This document shows, piece by piece, positions 36,435 through 50,400 of a stretch of 64,000 nucleotides of DNA (position 1 is its first letter; each line of letters begins with the position of its first letter). Under the pieces are notes generated by a model. The model saw only the letters and a program-made list of their open reading frames with translations, searched no databases and had not been told where the DNA came from. Made by a program: the position numbers and the translations under genes. This DNA is from Watersipora subatra (Eukaryota; Bryozoa; Gymnolaemata; Cheilostomatida; Watersiporidae). The DNA lies in assembly GCF_963576615.1 (NCBI RefSeq), contig NC_088714.1:38850572-38914571 (forward strand), written 5' to 3'.

Positions 36435-36716
36435 CTATGCCGGTGCAACTACTAATGCTGACGGTGCAACTAATGCTCCATGTCGGTACAACTACTACTG
36501 CTGACGGTGCAACTACTATTGCTGACAGTGCAACTACTACTGCTGACGGTGCAACTACTATTGCTGACGGTGCAACTACTACCGCTGCCGGTGCAACTAC
36601 TACTGCTGACAGTGCAACTACTACTGCTGTCGGTGCAACTACTACTGCTGACGGTGCAATTACTACTGCTGTCGGTGCAACTACTATTGCTGACAGTACA
36701 ATTACTACTGCTGAAG
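36435..36716. repeat. 21-bp minisatellite, about 13 copies
   Basis: Units contain GGTGCAACTACTACTGCTGA, with C/A and A/T variants. Open in several frames because of the period. Confidence 0.93.
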
Positions 36717-36975
36717 TAAAATAAGTCAGCTGGTACAGACAGGCAATATGAGCCTATTGATGCATTGGAAGACAAGCTGGTGTATAGTAGTGTAGATCAA
36801 TACTGGTCTATTACTGGTGTAGTAGTACACTGCATATAGATTTACTATGTAGTCCTAATCTTGCAGGCGCGACACTGCTTGTGATATTACTTGTAGAGGA
36901 TAAGGGCTGCTAGTGAGTTCAGTAATTGTATTGCGACATAAGTGCAATTGCTCACCATGAAGCCAGACAGCATCT

Positions 36976-37625
36976 AATGTAGAGAAAAGGTGTTGCTATA
37001 CACCATCTAATGTAGAGAGTGGGTGGTGCTATACACCATCTAATGTAGAGATTGGGTGGTGCTATACACCATCTAATATAGAGAGTGGGTGGTGCTATAC
37101 ACCATCTAATGTAGAGAGTGGATGGTGCTATACACCATCTAATGTAGAGATTGGGTGGTGCTATACACCATCTAATGTAGAGAGTGGGTGGCGCTATACA
37201 CCATCTAATGTAGAGATTGGGTGGTGCTATACACCATCTAATATAGAGAGTGGGTGGTGCTGTACAGCATCTAATGTAGAGATTGGGTGGTGCTACACAC
37301 CATCTAATATAGAGAGTGGGTGTTGTTATACACCATCTAATATAGAGAGTGGGTGTTGTTATACACCATCTAATATAGAGAGTGGGTGGTGCTATACACC
37401 ATCTAATATAGAGAGTGGGTGGTGCTATACACCATCTAATATAGAGAGTGGGTGGTGCTATACACCATCTAATATAGAGAGTAGATGGTGCTATACACCA
37501 TCTAATGTAAAAAGTGGGTGTTGTTATACACCATCTAATATAGAGAGTGGGTGTTGTTATACACCATCTAATATAGAGAGTGGGTGGTGCTATACACCAT
37601 CTAATATAGAGAGTAGGTGGTGCTA
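36976..37625. repeat. 33-bp minisatellite, about 19 copies
   Basis: Units contain GGTGGTGCTATACACCATCT and AATATAGAGAGT. Each unit carries the near-palindrome GGTGCTATACACC. Confidence 0.94.
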
Positions 37626-38363
37626 TTATAATACACAGACAGTTGTAATCGCTTCAAATATTGGTAAAATTGTAACATAGACAAGTACAGAAAAATACAT
37701 GGTAGTGGAAAGCATAAGCAAATGAAATACTTGGTTAAAGTATGTATAGGAAGTAATTAATAAATGTAGTGACTATAAAGATACAAAACAATATAAAACA
37801 AGTTCCAAATACATGAATAAACAAATAGATGAGTGCATGATGGTAACAGATAAACCCTCTATATTTATAACGTAACACTGAAACGTTGAACATTGTCCTC
37901 TGGACATTGAAAGAGTAGTTATAGGAATATTGTAATAGTGCGATACCCCTACGATAGAGGGTAAGCATCAACCATAGAGCCATGAACTTACCCACTTTGT
38001 TAAATCGTTACACAAAACAGTTTTCACTAGAAAAATAAATTATAAAGTCTTCTATCTCATTTTACATACCAAACAATTAGAATTTTTTTTTTTTTTTAGT
38101 TAGAATTAAAAATTACAAAACTTGATAACGGCCGTCATGGCAGTTGTCCCCTCTGACACAACGAAAGCCTGGTAAAACTAAAATGGGACAAAAGAGGACA
38201 ATCCTTAAACTGGTTGAATAAGCATTATGGCAGTTCGGGTGGGTAGTTACGAGTGATGTCATTTTGCTGTTTGTTTGCTTTTAGGTCAAGGTTGTAAACA
38301 GGTGCGACCAGGTTCGCTGTTCTTCCGCTGTGTCCTCTTATGAACAAAACAAATAAATTTAAA
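37626..38363. other. Upstream region of the ADAM10-like gene
   Basis: Unique sequence with a T-run at about 38,083-38,096, then moderately GC-richer DNA up to the start codon, the likely promoter and 5' UTR. I see no clear TATA box at a fixed distance. Confidence 0.4.
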
Positions 38364-38430
38364 ATGAATTTAGTTGCAATGTCGAGCTTAACCGTCTTTG
38401 TACTGTTAACTGTTTGCTCTAGTGTTTATG
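38364..38430 (+). CDS. ADAM10: ADAM10-like exon 1 (signal peptide)
   Basis: [20 protein letters not shown] followed by VY and donor GTAAGT. The hydrophobic core VFVLLTV fits a signal peptide. A second ATG at codon 6 is an alternative start. The phase-1 end joins exon 2 in frame. Confidence 0.75.
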
Positions 38431-41400
38431 GTAAGTTTACGATAATTGCTTGCATGATGTATAATCCCAACTGCACCTTTTTCCGGGAAAACTGAATTTT
38501 ATGGTTAATTTTAGTTTTCGTTAGATTTCTGTTTGTAACGCTTAGTCAGTAACATTCAGCTGATAAACTGAAAAAATTTAATCTTATTGGTTTTTAGTAC
38601 CATAACGTATTTTTATAGACATTTCTGTTTGTTTTGAAATATTTGAGCGTCACTAGTCTATTGCATTTGGGCGAGCATTATTCATTTTCTGAAACGCAAC
38701 ATGGTCGCATGTTCAAGTAGGTATACTAAAACGTAGCCTTTGCATTCTTACCAAAGGTGAGCCATCACCCATTTTTGATCATTTTTACGTTACATCTCAC
38801 TTACACACTCTGTTAGTTATTCGATAGCTTGACGAATACTGCTATCTAGGCTACATATAAGGTTCTGCAAACCATTTTTTCGTCTTTTCTCTTAGTCTTG
38901 ACTCGTTTGTGCATTTGAAATTTGCAGGTGGCCAAACAACTAATTCCCCAAAAATATTTTTTCTAGCATTACAAACAAAAACAGTGTAAATATGCTCATC
39001 ACCATTTTGAAGCAGCTGTTAGACGTAATATTGAAACAGTATGATACTATTATAGAAATATTGAAACAGTATGATACTGCTATAGGAATATTGAAACAGT
39101 ATGATACGGCTATAGGAATATTGAAACAGTATGATACGGCTATTGGAATATTGAAACAGTATGGTACTGCTATAGGAATATTGAAACAGTATGATACCGC
39201 TATAGGAATACTGAAACAGTATGATACGGCTATAGGAATATTGAAACAGTATGATACTGCTATAGGAATTTTGAAACAGTATGGTACCGCTACAGGAATA
39301 TTCAAACAGATCAAATATATGGGGAGGTTTTGGTTGTCGAGAGAATTTAGTATTGAAAGATGATTTAGGATAAGATTTGTAATATCGCTATTCTTGAATG
39401 AATGTCTTCTCTCAAATATATTGCTATCTCCTTTGAAGGGTAGTCTATAATAAATGCCAAAAACGCTAAAACAATTGCAAGTTTTTATCAAGAGTGAATC
39501 AAATGTTGACATTCAGTAGTCGCTGTCAAATGTGTCAGTCATTTGACATTTATTCCAAGAGTTGTGACAGCTGTTTTATGTCATCTTAAAATTCGTTTTT
39601 GCGAAATTTACATCAACTCAAAGACATGCAGATATTGGAAGTTTTGCGACCTGGCCACAGTTTTCGTGTATCGAATTATTTAAGGTTGCATAGGTTTAGG
39701 GGCACAAATTGTTATGAGTAGATTGTTACCAAGGATAAACATTTCTTCAAATAGTTGTTTTCATCAGAATAAGCAGTTGCTTTGTTAGAATATTTACATC
39801 AAAATATCACACATTAAGTGACCTGTTTTATATGATGTATTGCAGCGAGAGATAATCTTGGGGAATACGTGAAAAGCTTTAGTCCCTTGTTTTATGACTC
39901 AGTCGAGCTTCACAGGCAGCATAAAGTCACTAAACGATCAATCTATGACAAGTCTATCAATCTGCAGCTAACTCATGATGGCAGGTTCGTGCTTTATTAT
40001 ACTCATTCTAACTAGGTTGGACAAATAGAAGGGAGGATAAGTGCTCAATGTGTTTGCATTTATAAGTTTATTATAGAAGTTAGCATGATAGGATAACTCT
40101 TCATAGTTGTTCTAGCTTGTTGAAATGAAGTTCTTGACGGAACATCGGCTAAGCAAGTAGTAGGGGAATAAATAAGTAGAGAGGGTCACTAAATTACTAG
40201 CTCTCAATTTTAAAAGGTGAGATAATGTATTGGTTCATAAAAAGTCTCTGCTCTGGAACGCCTCCCCACACACGCCTCCATACACACACGCCTCCATACA
40301 CACACACAACTGAATTGTTGAATTTGTAATCTGACTGATGGCAAATCAAACACTCTAGAACCATACTACCAGATCTGAATATTTATATTACGTGCTAGAA
40401 TAATTAGCCTTAGTAACTGGAGGCAATCTAAGTGGGAATGTTGGTTGGAAAATATACTGATTATCTGCGAAGCAAGATGTTATCACAGAGTAAGGAATAC
40501 GATTGATGTGCTCTCACTTTAGTGCGCATGGTTCTCTCCATTCGTGTTTATATTTTATTTTTATTGTCTTTGTTGACCTATAGCTGACCCAAATGTCTCA
40601 CAAGTAAGTAAAGCCTCACAAGTCAGCTTTTTATATAACCTCGTTGTCGCTGAAAGCCAATTTTATTGCTTTAAATTTATGTAGAATCAAAATTTAATTA
40701 TATTGCGCAAGCTAGAGTATGTACAAAATTTTAGAAGCGGAAGTGGCTAACCTACAACCATAGCCCTGATCGCATGTAACTATAAAGTAAACAGGGAAAG
40801 TTTTTCAATGTCGAGCTTTACTATTGAAGGCCTCTGCCACTGAACAGAATAGACAGGTGACTGTCACCACTTTCCGTCATTCACTCTGGTCACTCTGAAT
40901 GTGATTAGTTAAAATCACGCAGTGAACGATTCTCATAGACCTCTCATAGACCTTTTATAGACCTATCATAGACCTCTCATAGACCTCTCATAGACCTCTC
41001 ATAGGCCTATCATAGACCTATCATAGACCTACCATAGACCTATCGTAGACCTCTCATAGACCTATATTCCTTTTCTGCACTAAATGCAATCAGTTTTAAC
41101 TGACAATACAACAATACTCGCTGTACTTATATTCATCGATAATTAAAGGAATGAGTGTTGATAGCTATCAAAACAAATTTATTAATGGGAGGAAACAACT
41201 CCAAAGCCTCTCAGAATGGTTCAGACAGCTCCTTCTTAAATGTTCAATATTGTTGCATGTTTTGCATAGGAAGTTAGATCTGTCTTTGCACCCAGCTGAT
41301 GATAAGCTCTTTCATCCCCATACCTATATCAGCACGGATGGAGTAGAGTCAGAATTTGATACATCCCACTTTTATGATGGGTATATTCGAGGTAAGACAG

Positions 41401-44400
41401 CAGTGAATCTCCACTTTTATGATGGGTATATTCGAGGTAAGACAGCAGTGAATCTCCACTTTTATGATGGGTATATTCGAGGTAAGACAGCAGTGAATCT
41501 CCCACTTTTATGATGGGTATATTCGAGGTAAGACAGCAGTGAATCTCTCCTTTTATGATGGGTATATTCGAGGTAAGACAGCAGTGAATCTCCCCTCCTT
41601 ACCAGGATATTGCACCAGAGCCATTGAAAAAGTCACAAATCTGTGCCCATAATTACAGGCCATAATGGTGGTTGATAATATGATAGGTTGAGCTAAGCTT
41701 GGCTGTTTGTGTTGGCTGCAGATATTACCTCTGACAGCATTACCATTGTCAGAAATGTAGTGAATTCATTGGATCACAGGTCTATTGGTTCTACAATAGG
41801 TTAAGCTCTGTCTCAATGGTGTCAAGTCTTTATTGTCTCAATGGTGTCAAGTCTTTATTGTCTCAACGGTGTCGAGGCTTTATTGTTTCAATGGTGTAAA
41901 TAAAAACTGCTGACGTAAATATGCCCAGACATTAGAAAAGTTTATAGTGATTCAGATAGCAGGCTGTGGACATATACGGGGCAGATAAATTCAACACAAT
42001 AAGGATTGCAGAGGCAATAATGCAAGCGAGGCTTCTCTAATATACATGTACATATATATATACATATATATATACAGTATATACATACTGTATATATATA
42101 CATATATATATATACTGTATATATATATATATATATATATATATGACGCATGGCATAGAATCATCAGTTCTTTCTCTCAATTTTTGTAGCAGCAGTTAAT
42201 TTAATGTTAATATTCATTTGCGTGGACCAAGTCGATAAGTGAATGAAATTACTGTGCCATTTGGTGGTGGACATAGAGTTATGTTCTCTCTCTATAGGTG
42301 GTAGACTTTCAGTGGTGTTTTCTTTCTTTATAAGTGGTAGACTTACAGTGGTGTTTTTATTGTTTGTACAGGCACGAGACCACCTACAGATTCCTTTTCT
42401 TATTAGTGTATTTTTTTGTAAGTTCATTTGAAATATATAAATGACACTTGGCAATTCTTTTCTTAGTATTTTATTTATACAGATATAAAAGAAATGTATT
42501 TTTACTAACAAGTTTTTTTTACATACATGTATCTAAAAATTTAAACAGCATGCTGAAAAAAAGTAAATGAGCATTTTGGTAAAAGATGCATGCGTGCCAG
42601 TTATATCAATGCATGAAGGCATCGTCATCAACTTCAAAAAGCAACTACATTAGCTCGAAACAGATTGGTCCTTCAAGTTTGGTTTCTATCAAAATATGTC
42701 ATTTTATCATTTGCTTGAAAGCATAATTTGAACAAGTCATCTTACATGTATGTAGTAGTCATTACTAACAAGGCAGTCCAACTCATCTAGTGACCGACTC
42801 TTCTAGTGACCGACTCTTCTAGTGACCGACTCTTCTAGTGACCGACTGTGCTAGTGACCGACTCTGCTAATGACCGACTCTTCTAGTGACTGACTCTTCT
42901 AGCGACCGACTGCGAGTGACCGACTCTGCTAGTGATCGACTCTGCTAGTGACCGACTCTGCTAGTGACCGACTCTGCTAGCGACTGACTCTGCTAGCGAC
43001 CGACTCTGCTAGCGACCGACTCTGCTAGCGAACAACTCTGATAGTGACCGACTCTGTTAGTGACCGACTCTGCTAGTGATCGACTCTGTTAGTGACCGTT
43101 TCTGCTAGTGAACGACTTTGCTAGTGACCGACTCTGTTAGTGACTGATTCTGTTAGTGACCGACTCTGCTAGTGACCAACTCTGCTAGTGACCGACTGTG
43201 CTAGTGACCGACTCTGCTAGTGACTGACTCTGCTAGTGACCGACTCTTTTAGTGACCGACTGTGCTAGTGACCGACTCTGCTAGTGACCGACTCTGCTAG
43301 TGACCGACTCTGCTAGTGACCGACTCTTCTAGTGACCAACTCTTCTAGTGACCGAATCTTTCAGTGACCGACTGTGCTAGTGACGACTCTTGTAGTGACC
43401 AATTCTGCTAGTGACCGACTCCGCTAGTGACCGACTCCGCAAGTGACCGACTTTGCTAGTGACCGACTCCGCTAGTGACCGTTTGTGCTAGCGACCGACT
43501 CTGCTAGCGACCGACTCTGCTAGCGAACAACTCTGATAGTGACCGACTCTGCTAGTGACCGACTCTGCTAGCGACCGACTCTGTTAGTGACCGACTCTGC
43601 TAGTGACCGACTCTGCTAGTGACCGCCTCTGCTAGTGACCAACTCAGCTAGTGACCAACTCTGCTAGTGACCGACTCTTCTAGTGACCGACTCTGCTAGC
43701 GACTGACTCTGCTAGCGACCGACTCTGCTAGCGACCGACTCTGCTAGCGAACAACTCTGATAGTGACTGACTCTGTTAGTGACCGACTCTGCTAGTGATC
43801 GACTCTGTTAGTGACCGTTTGTGCTAGTGAACGACTTTGCTAGTGACCGACTCTGTTAGTGACTGATTCTGCTAGTGAACAACTCTTCTAGTGACTGACT
43901 CTTCTAGCGACCGACTGCGAGTGACCGACTCTGCTAGTGATCGACTCTGTTAGTGACCGACTCTGCTAGTGACCGACTCTGCTAGTGACCGCCTCTGCTA
44001 GTGACCAACTCAGCTAGTGACCAACTCTGCTAGTGACCGACTCTTCTAGTGACCAACTCTGCTAGTGACCGACTCTTCTAGTGACCGACTCTTTTAGTGA
44101 CCGACTGTGCTAGTGACCGACTCTGCTAGTGACCGACTCTGCTAGTGACCGACTCTTCTAGTGACCAACTCTTCTAGTGACCGAATCTTTCAGTGACCGA
44201 CTGTGCTAGTGACGACTCTTGTAGTGACCAATTCTGCTAGTGACCGACTCCGCTAGTGACCGACTCCGCAAGTGACCGACTTTGCTAGTGACCGACTCCG
44301 CTAGTGACCAACTTCGCTTGTGACCGACTTCGCTAGTGACCGTCTCTTCTATTGACCGACTGTACTAGAAAACTATACTTGAAATTGGGTGAGCTAGCGA

Positions 44401-47400
44401 TATTATTGTATACACCAGTCCTGATGCTAGCTGTATAGGTGTATAAACCAGTACTGACACCCAAGACTAATAAACATAATGCCTACAATACGCTAGATTT
44501 TCAACTGGACATACACTAAAGCTTTGTGTAAGGCTTGCACTCTTCTGTGCCTGCTATTTCTAGCTTAAATTACAGTTGTGAATAGAATACTTTAAACCAG
44601 CTGTTTGACTTGTAAGCTGAGGCATAGCCTTGCTAGGCATTATTTGTATCCTTCCTTTATCATTATTCTCTCATTTTCTATTGCTACTCATGCTTTGTGT
44701 TCAGTCAAGTTGGATAGGTTGGCTAGGTGGTTACTGATTGGTTGAGTACAGCTAGGTGGTTACTGATTGGTTCAGTACAGTTAAGGGGTGGTCACACGAG
44801 CGCCGAACTAAATGATGCAAAACGACGTCGCTGTCAGCTGTAAAAAGTTCGGCCGAAGACATTTCTGGCCGAAATGAACCATTTTGGTCCTGCTCGAAAT
44901 TTCGTGGCCGAACCCTTTCTCTTATTGGCTGGTTAAAACTCTAGCGAGCACGCGTCACATTTTTCCTTACGTGCGTGTGAGCAAAGTTAAAAAAGAAATG
45001 GGACGATACTTTTATTTCGTTAAATAAACAACATGAAGCAATTTACGACAAGGCTCACCCAGACTTGTGATTGTGTTGCATAAATGTAAGATGTTGCACT
45101 TAAGTTGTGCATAAATGTAAGAGAATGGTTGTGATTTTCTTTCGTGTAGAATATAAGTAATGTGTCATATTCATCCTGATGGAGTATTGTCGACTGATTT
45201 ATTTATGTAAAACCACAGTACTATGATAAAGACCGTTTTTGTTTGTTATGTACTCAGCATAGAAAAACATTCATATGTTAATAAAAAATATAATTATGTC
45301 GATGTGAAGAGTTGGCAAAATCTTTGTATCGAGTGATTTATTTTGAGCAGCTGAACGATCTTCTGATAAATCTGCTGTGTAATTATAATTTATAATTGCT
45401 CCTCAAAGTTTTTTGTTTACAATAGAAATATTTAACTCAAATACATAAAACCTACCAATGAAACAGTGTCCTGTCTCTATACGTATGGTATCTAGGAAGC
45501 GAAGTGACTTCGGATGCCGTGTGACATGTGCCACGAGCCGAACCAGCCTCCGAACCGATCCTACGTCGGTTCGGTGCTCGTGTGACCACGCCTTTAGGCA
45601 GCTGTTATAAAATACCTACTAACGTAATGGATGTTCATGTACTGTTTGCTGTATAGACTTCGCAGTGTTATATAATGCAGCCTGTATTCACTGTTATTGG
45701 TCAACGTGACCAGATAGCTCCATTGTCTGCTCATCAACTTGTGCATGTACAAACTAGTTAATGCACACAACTTTATTACCTTCAGCACAAGCACGGTCCT
45801 TGTAATTTATATGTGTAGGTTTCGTTCAATACGTCTTGTGTTTCCTTCAAGTATGATTTCGACTGAATTTTACCATAGTTGGGAAGGGTAAACATAGAGT
45901 TGGGCAGGGTAAACTTAGAGTTGGGAAGGGTAAACATAGAGTTGGGAAGGGTAAACATAGAGTTGGGAAGGATAAACATAGAGTTGGGAAGGGTAAACAT
46001 GGTGTTGGGAAGGGTAAACATAGAGTTGGGAAGGGTATACATAGAGTTGGGAAGGGTAAACATAGAGTTTGGAAGGGTATACATAAAGCTGGGAAGGGTA
46101 AACATAGAGTTGGGAAGGGTAAACATAGAGTTGGGAAGGGTAAACATAGAGTTGGGAAGGGTAAATGTAGTGTTGGGAAGGGTAAACATAGAGTTGGGAA
46201 GGGTAAACATAGAGTTGGAAAGGGTAAACGTAGTGTTGGGAAGGGTAAACTTAGCGTTGGGAAGGGTAAACTTAGAGTTGGGAAGGGTAAACATAGTGTT
46301 GGGAAGGGTGAACATAGAGTTGGGAAGGGTAAACATAGGGTTGGGAAGGGTAAACATAGAGTTGGGAAGGGTAAACATAGGGTTGGGAAGGGTGAACATA
46401 GAGTTGGGAAGGGTAAACATAGGGTTGGGAAGGGTAAACATAGAGTTGGGAAGGGTAAACATAGAGTTGGGAAGGGTAAACATAGAGTTGGGAAGGGTAA
46501 ACATAGAGTTGGGAAGGGTAAACATAGTGTTAGAGAGGGATACATTTAGCAATGTCTTTTTATGTCACGCTAAATACAAAAGAAAGGAAGAAGAGACGTG
46601 TATAAAATTGTTTGCTACACGGACTTGTTGAGATGATAGCACCCTATCTTTTTACTAATTGTTTGGAAAAAAATAATTACATCGTGTGAAGTTCTATACA
46701 TCTGGTAACCGCTGCTGCCCAGAGCATGTTGACTGGAGTTATGGATGAAATGATCTTCCCTTTTTAGGAGACCCAAGCAGCTCAGTTTCTGGATCCATCA
46801 TAAATGGCGTATTCCAGGGCATTATTAGGACCGGAGGCCAAGACGTGTACTATGTAGACAGGAAGGAGTACCACCCTGCCCATTCGATGACTAAGCATGA
46901 TCAGGTGCACTCGGTCATATACAAGAGGACTGATGTCAATGTAGACAAGTTTTCTGAGTAAGTTTCAATGCATTATGAGTAAAGGAAGAGTTTATCTCCT
47001 AGACAGAGTTGCTTGCTGACCCACGCTATTTAGGTGTGAGCTGTTTGGCTGAAAGTGCTTGTTTGTTGACTTGAGTTGCCCTTTCTAGAAGAGTGTTGTT
47101 TGGCTGAAATGGATTGCCTGCTGTCCTTTGCTATTTAAAAAGTTTGGATCAAGTTGCATGAATAATGTAGAGATTTCACTTCTGTAATCATTGAGTACTC
47201 GCATATAGGCAGTAGTTCTAATGACTCTTCCTACCCTCTTTCACCACTCTCTCCTTTGTCGCTGACTCTGGAGACAGACAATATAGTACATATACTTTAC
47301 ATCACGATGCGCTCCATCAGCATTGCTCATTACTTCATTAGCACAGTCAGACCTCTACTGCCATCACATCATCAACACTACAGTCAGACCTCTACGTGCC

Positions 47401-50400
47401 ATCACATCATCAACACTACAGTCAGACCTCTGCGTGCCATCACATCATCAACACTACAGTCAGACCTCTACGTGCCATCACATCATCAACACTACAGTCA
47501 GACCTCTACATGCTATCACATCATCAACACTACAGTCAGACCTCTACATGCCATCACATCATCAACACTACAGTCAGACCTCTACATGCTATCACATCAT
47601 CAACACTACAGTCAAACCTTTACATGCCATCACATCATCAACACTACAGTCAGACCTCTTCATGCCATCACATCATATGGATTTTCCAATGTAACGTGTA
47701 GAACTTGAGAAAATATTAGAAACTACACCTTCAGTAATTTTTGACAAAGAACTTTCAAAGCTTCCTAAAGAAAGTAAAAATGACGGTGTTGGGAAAAATG
47801 GAAAGTTATGACATAAGAAATGTAAATGTTACATTAGTTTAAATTTTATCTAGTCTTAAGCTGAGCAAACTTAGCTGCATATCTCTGTCACCTCATCTGT
47901 CACCTCCTCTGTCACATCCTCTGTCACTTCGTCTGTCACCTCTTCTGTCACCTTGTCTTTCACCTCGTCTGTCACTTCTACTGTCACTTCCACTGTCACT
48001 TCCACTGTCACTTTTTCTGTCACCTTTTCTGTCACCTTTTCTGTCACCTTTTCTGTCACCTTTTCTGTCACCTCTGTCACATCCTCTGTCACATCCTCTG
48101 TCACCTCCTCTGTCACCTCGTCTGACACCTCGTCTGCCACCTCCTCTGTCATATCCTCTATCACATCTTCTGTCACCTCTTCTGTCACCTCTTCTGTCAC
48201 CTCCTCTGTTACCTCCTCTGTCACCTCGTCTGTCACCTCGTCTGTCACATCCTCTGTCACCTCCTCTGTCACCTTGTCTGTCACCTCGTCTGTCACCTCG
48301 TCTGTTACCTCGTTTGTCACCTCATCTGTCACATCCTCTGTCACCTCGTCTGTTACCTCGTCTATCACATCTGTCACCTACGGTAATTCGCTACCTCCTC
48401 CGTTGCCTCCTCGCTCACTATTCATGTGATTGAGATGTATAGCACACTTTAACTGTTTACATATTGACATATATAGTAACATTTTAATTGTATACATATT
48501 AACATGTATAGTGTGCCTCAACTGTAGGAATGTAAGTATATGATTGAATTCTATATCAGCTATGTGCCTCTCATGTATTGCATCCAATTTACTTACCCTC
48601 ACTACTGGCAATCAAGCCAAATCTTTGAACAACCAACTCATAAAATGGCTTCTTGCTAATGATCTTCTGTTCATTCTGCCTAGGAGGCAGAGAGTAAAAC
48701 GAGGTGCCAGTGGAGACGGGTTCTGTGGAGCCAGGATCAAGTCTATAGCTGATTGGATGGAGCGGATGGAAGCCAGCCATCTGGATCAGGTATGCCCATA
48801 GAGTTATCTCCCCCTAGAGTGATAACTGCGCATTCAACAACACGAGCGTTTCCGGTGCCAACAAGGAGTGTTTAGGCCACGCCCCTTTTTTGTGCTAGTC
48901 AATCGTAGTGATTGACAGAACGATAACATCAGCCATGTGAATGATCATGAATTTCCACAGTTAAGATAGTAATTATTGCTCATATTAAAGAAATGATGAT
49001 TATAGTTTATTACTCTAATATATGCTTATTATTTAAAGCAATTCAATACCTACATGCCTTGCAAAGGCACTGAATAGATAGTGTTAAGTAAGTGAGTTAA
49101 TGCAATCAGTTACTCCAATGATATACAGCCCCCACACATGGGGGGCAGTATATCTTTGGTTACTCATAGATAAGATAGATAGTCATACTGGGGTTGTATT
49201 ACATTGGTGGGTGTGATGGGAAGCTAATCGACTGCCATCAACTGAAAGTATTGACATTGTATGGTGATAGAGTGATTCATTGACACCACAGTTCACAAAC
49301 AGCCCTTGCATGTAATATTAGATTTCAATACATATCAATCAAATACATAGACTAGCTTGAAGCAAAGATGTCCACTAGTTAGTGGACATCTTTGCTTGAT
49401 GTAAGCAAGCAAAAAATTTGAAAGTTAGAGTGGCAAACGTTGTTATATGTTAGATAAAAATAAATTATACCTAATTGTACTAAATTATAATTATTTAAAA
49501 ATAAAATAGACTTTTTTATTACTTTATTTATTAAATAATTTTTTATTGTAATCATAGCTAAACAGATTATATTTAGCCATCACTTGCTAATTATTTCACA
49601 TTTACATTTAAACACATTTGCAGTTTCATTTTTCTTCCTAATTTATTTCAACAAAAAACTTTTTTCATGATATGAAATTTAAAAGTTGTAGTTGTTTGAA
49701 AAATTTGAAAACATTTACAGTTGTTTTTATTTTCTCTCCTCTCTTCATTTATTTCAATTACACAAAACACTTCTCATAATATGTAGTTTGAAAGTTAAAG
49801 TGGCAAATGTTGTTATATGTTCAATAAAAATAAATTATAATGTACTTAATTATACTAAATTATCATTATATAAAAATAAAATAGACTCTTTTATTACCTT
49901 ATTTATTAAATAATTTTTCATTGTGATCATAGCTAAACAGATTATATTTAGCCATTACTTGCTAATTATTTTACATTTAAACACATTTACAGTTTTTTTC
50001 CTAATTTATTTCAACAAAACACTTCATTCATGATATGAAATTTAAAAGTTGTAGTTGTTTGAAAAATCTTGAAAACCTTTACAGTTGTTTTCTTTTTCCT
50101 CTTAATTCATTTGAACTGCTTAAAAATATTTTCTCATGATATGAAGTTTAAAAGCTAGAATGGTAAATAAAATTAGTTAGAAAATAAGTTAGAATGTTAT
50201 ATAAAAATAAACTTTCTGTCCAAAGACTTTTTCATTACTCGGGCAACTCGGGTAGTACAGCTCATAGTTGATGGCAGTCAATTAGCTTCCCATCACACTA
50301 ATGTAATACAACCCCAGTATGACTATCTTTCTTATCTATGAGTAACTGATTGCATTAACTCACTTACTTAACACTATCTATTCAGTGCCTTTGCAAGTCA

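Larger units (their letters stand above)
41392..46767 (+). other. ADAM10-like intron 3
   Basis: A 5.4 kb intron containing 25-bp, AT-microsatellite, 16-bp and 21-bp arrays and a PIF/Harbinger-like MITE. 42,145-42,780 and 45,600-45,870 are mostly unique. Confidence 0.85.
46958..48683 (+). other. ADAM10-like intron 4
   Basis: A 1.7 kb intron with a 38-bp and a 12-bp array and short unique spacers. Confidence 0.8.

Noticed and set aside
45782..46631. Open frames of about 250 codons on both strands (LPNSMFT / GRVNIEL repeats)
   Set aside because: 21-bp array inside ADAM10 intron 3. Both strands are equally open, and the exons on either side join without it.
47871..48429. [15 protein letters not shown] acidic repeat protein
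   Set aside because: 12-bp intronic array. The sense and antisense frames are equally long, and the region is skipped by the exon 4-exon 5 junction, which is in phase.
48544..48801. Open frame of 85 codons starting [17 protein letters not shown]
   Set aside because: Only its last part overlaps exon 5, and in a usable frame; the upstream part is intron read-through before the acceptor at 48683.
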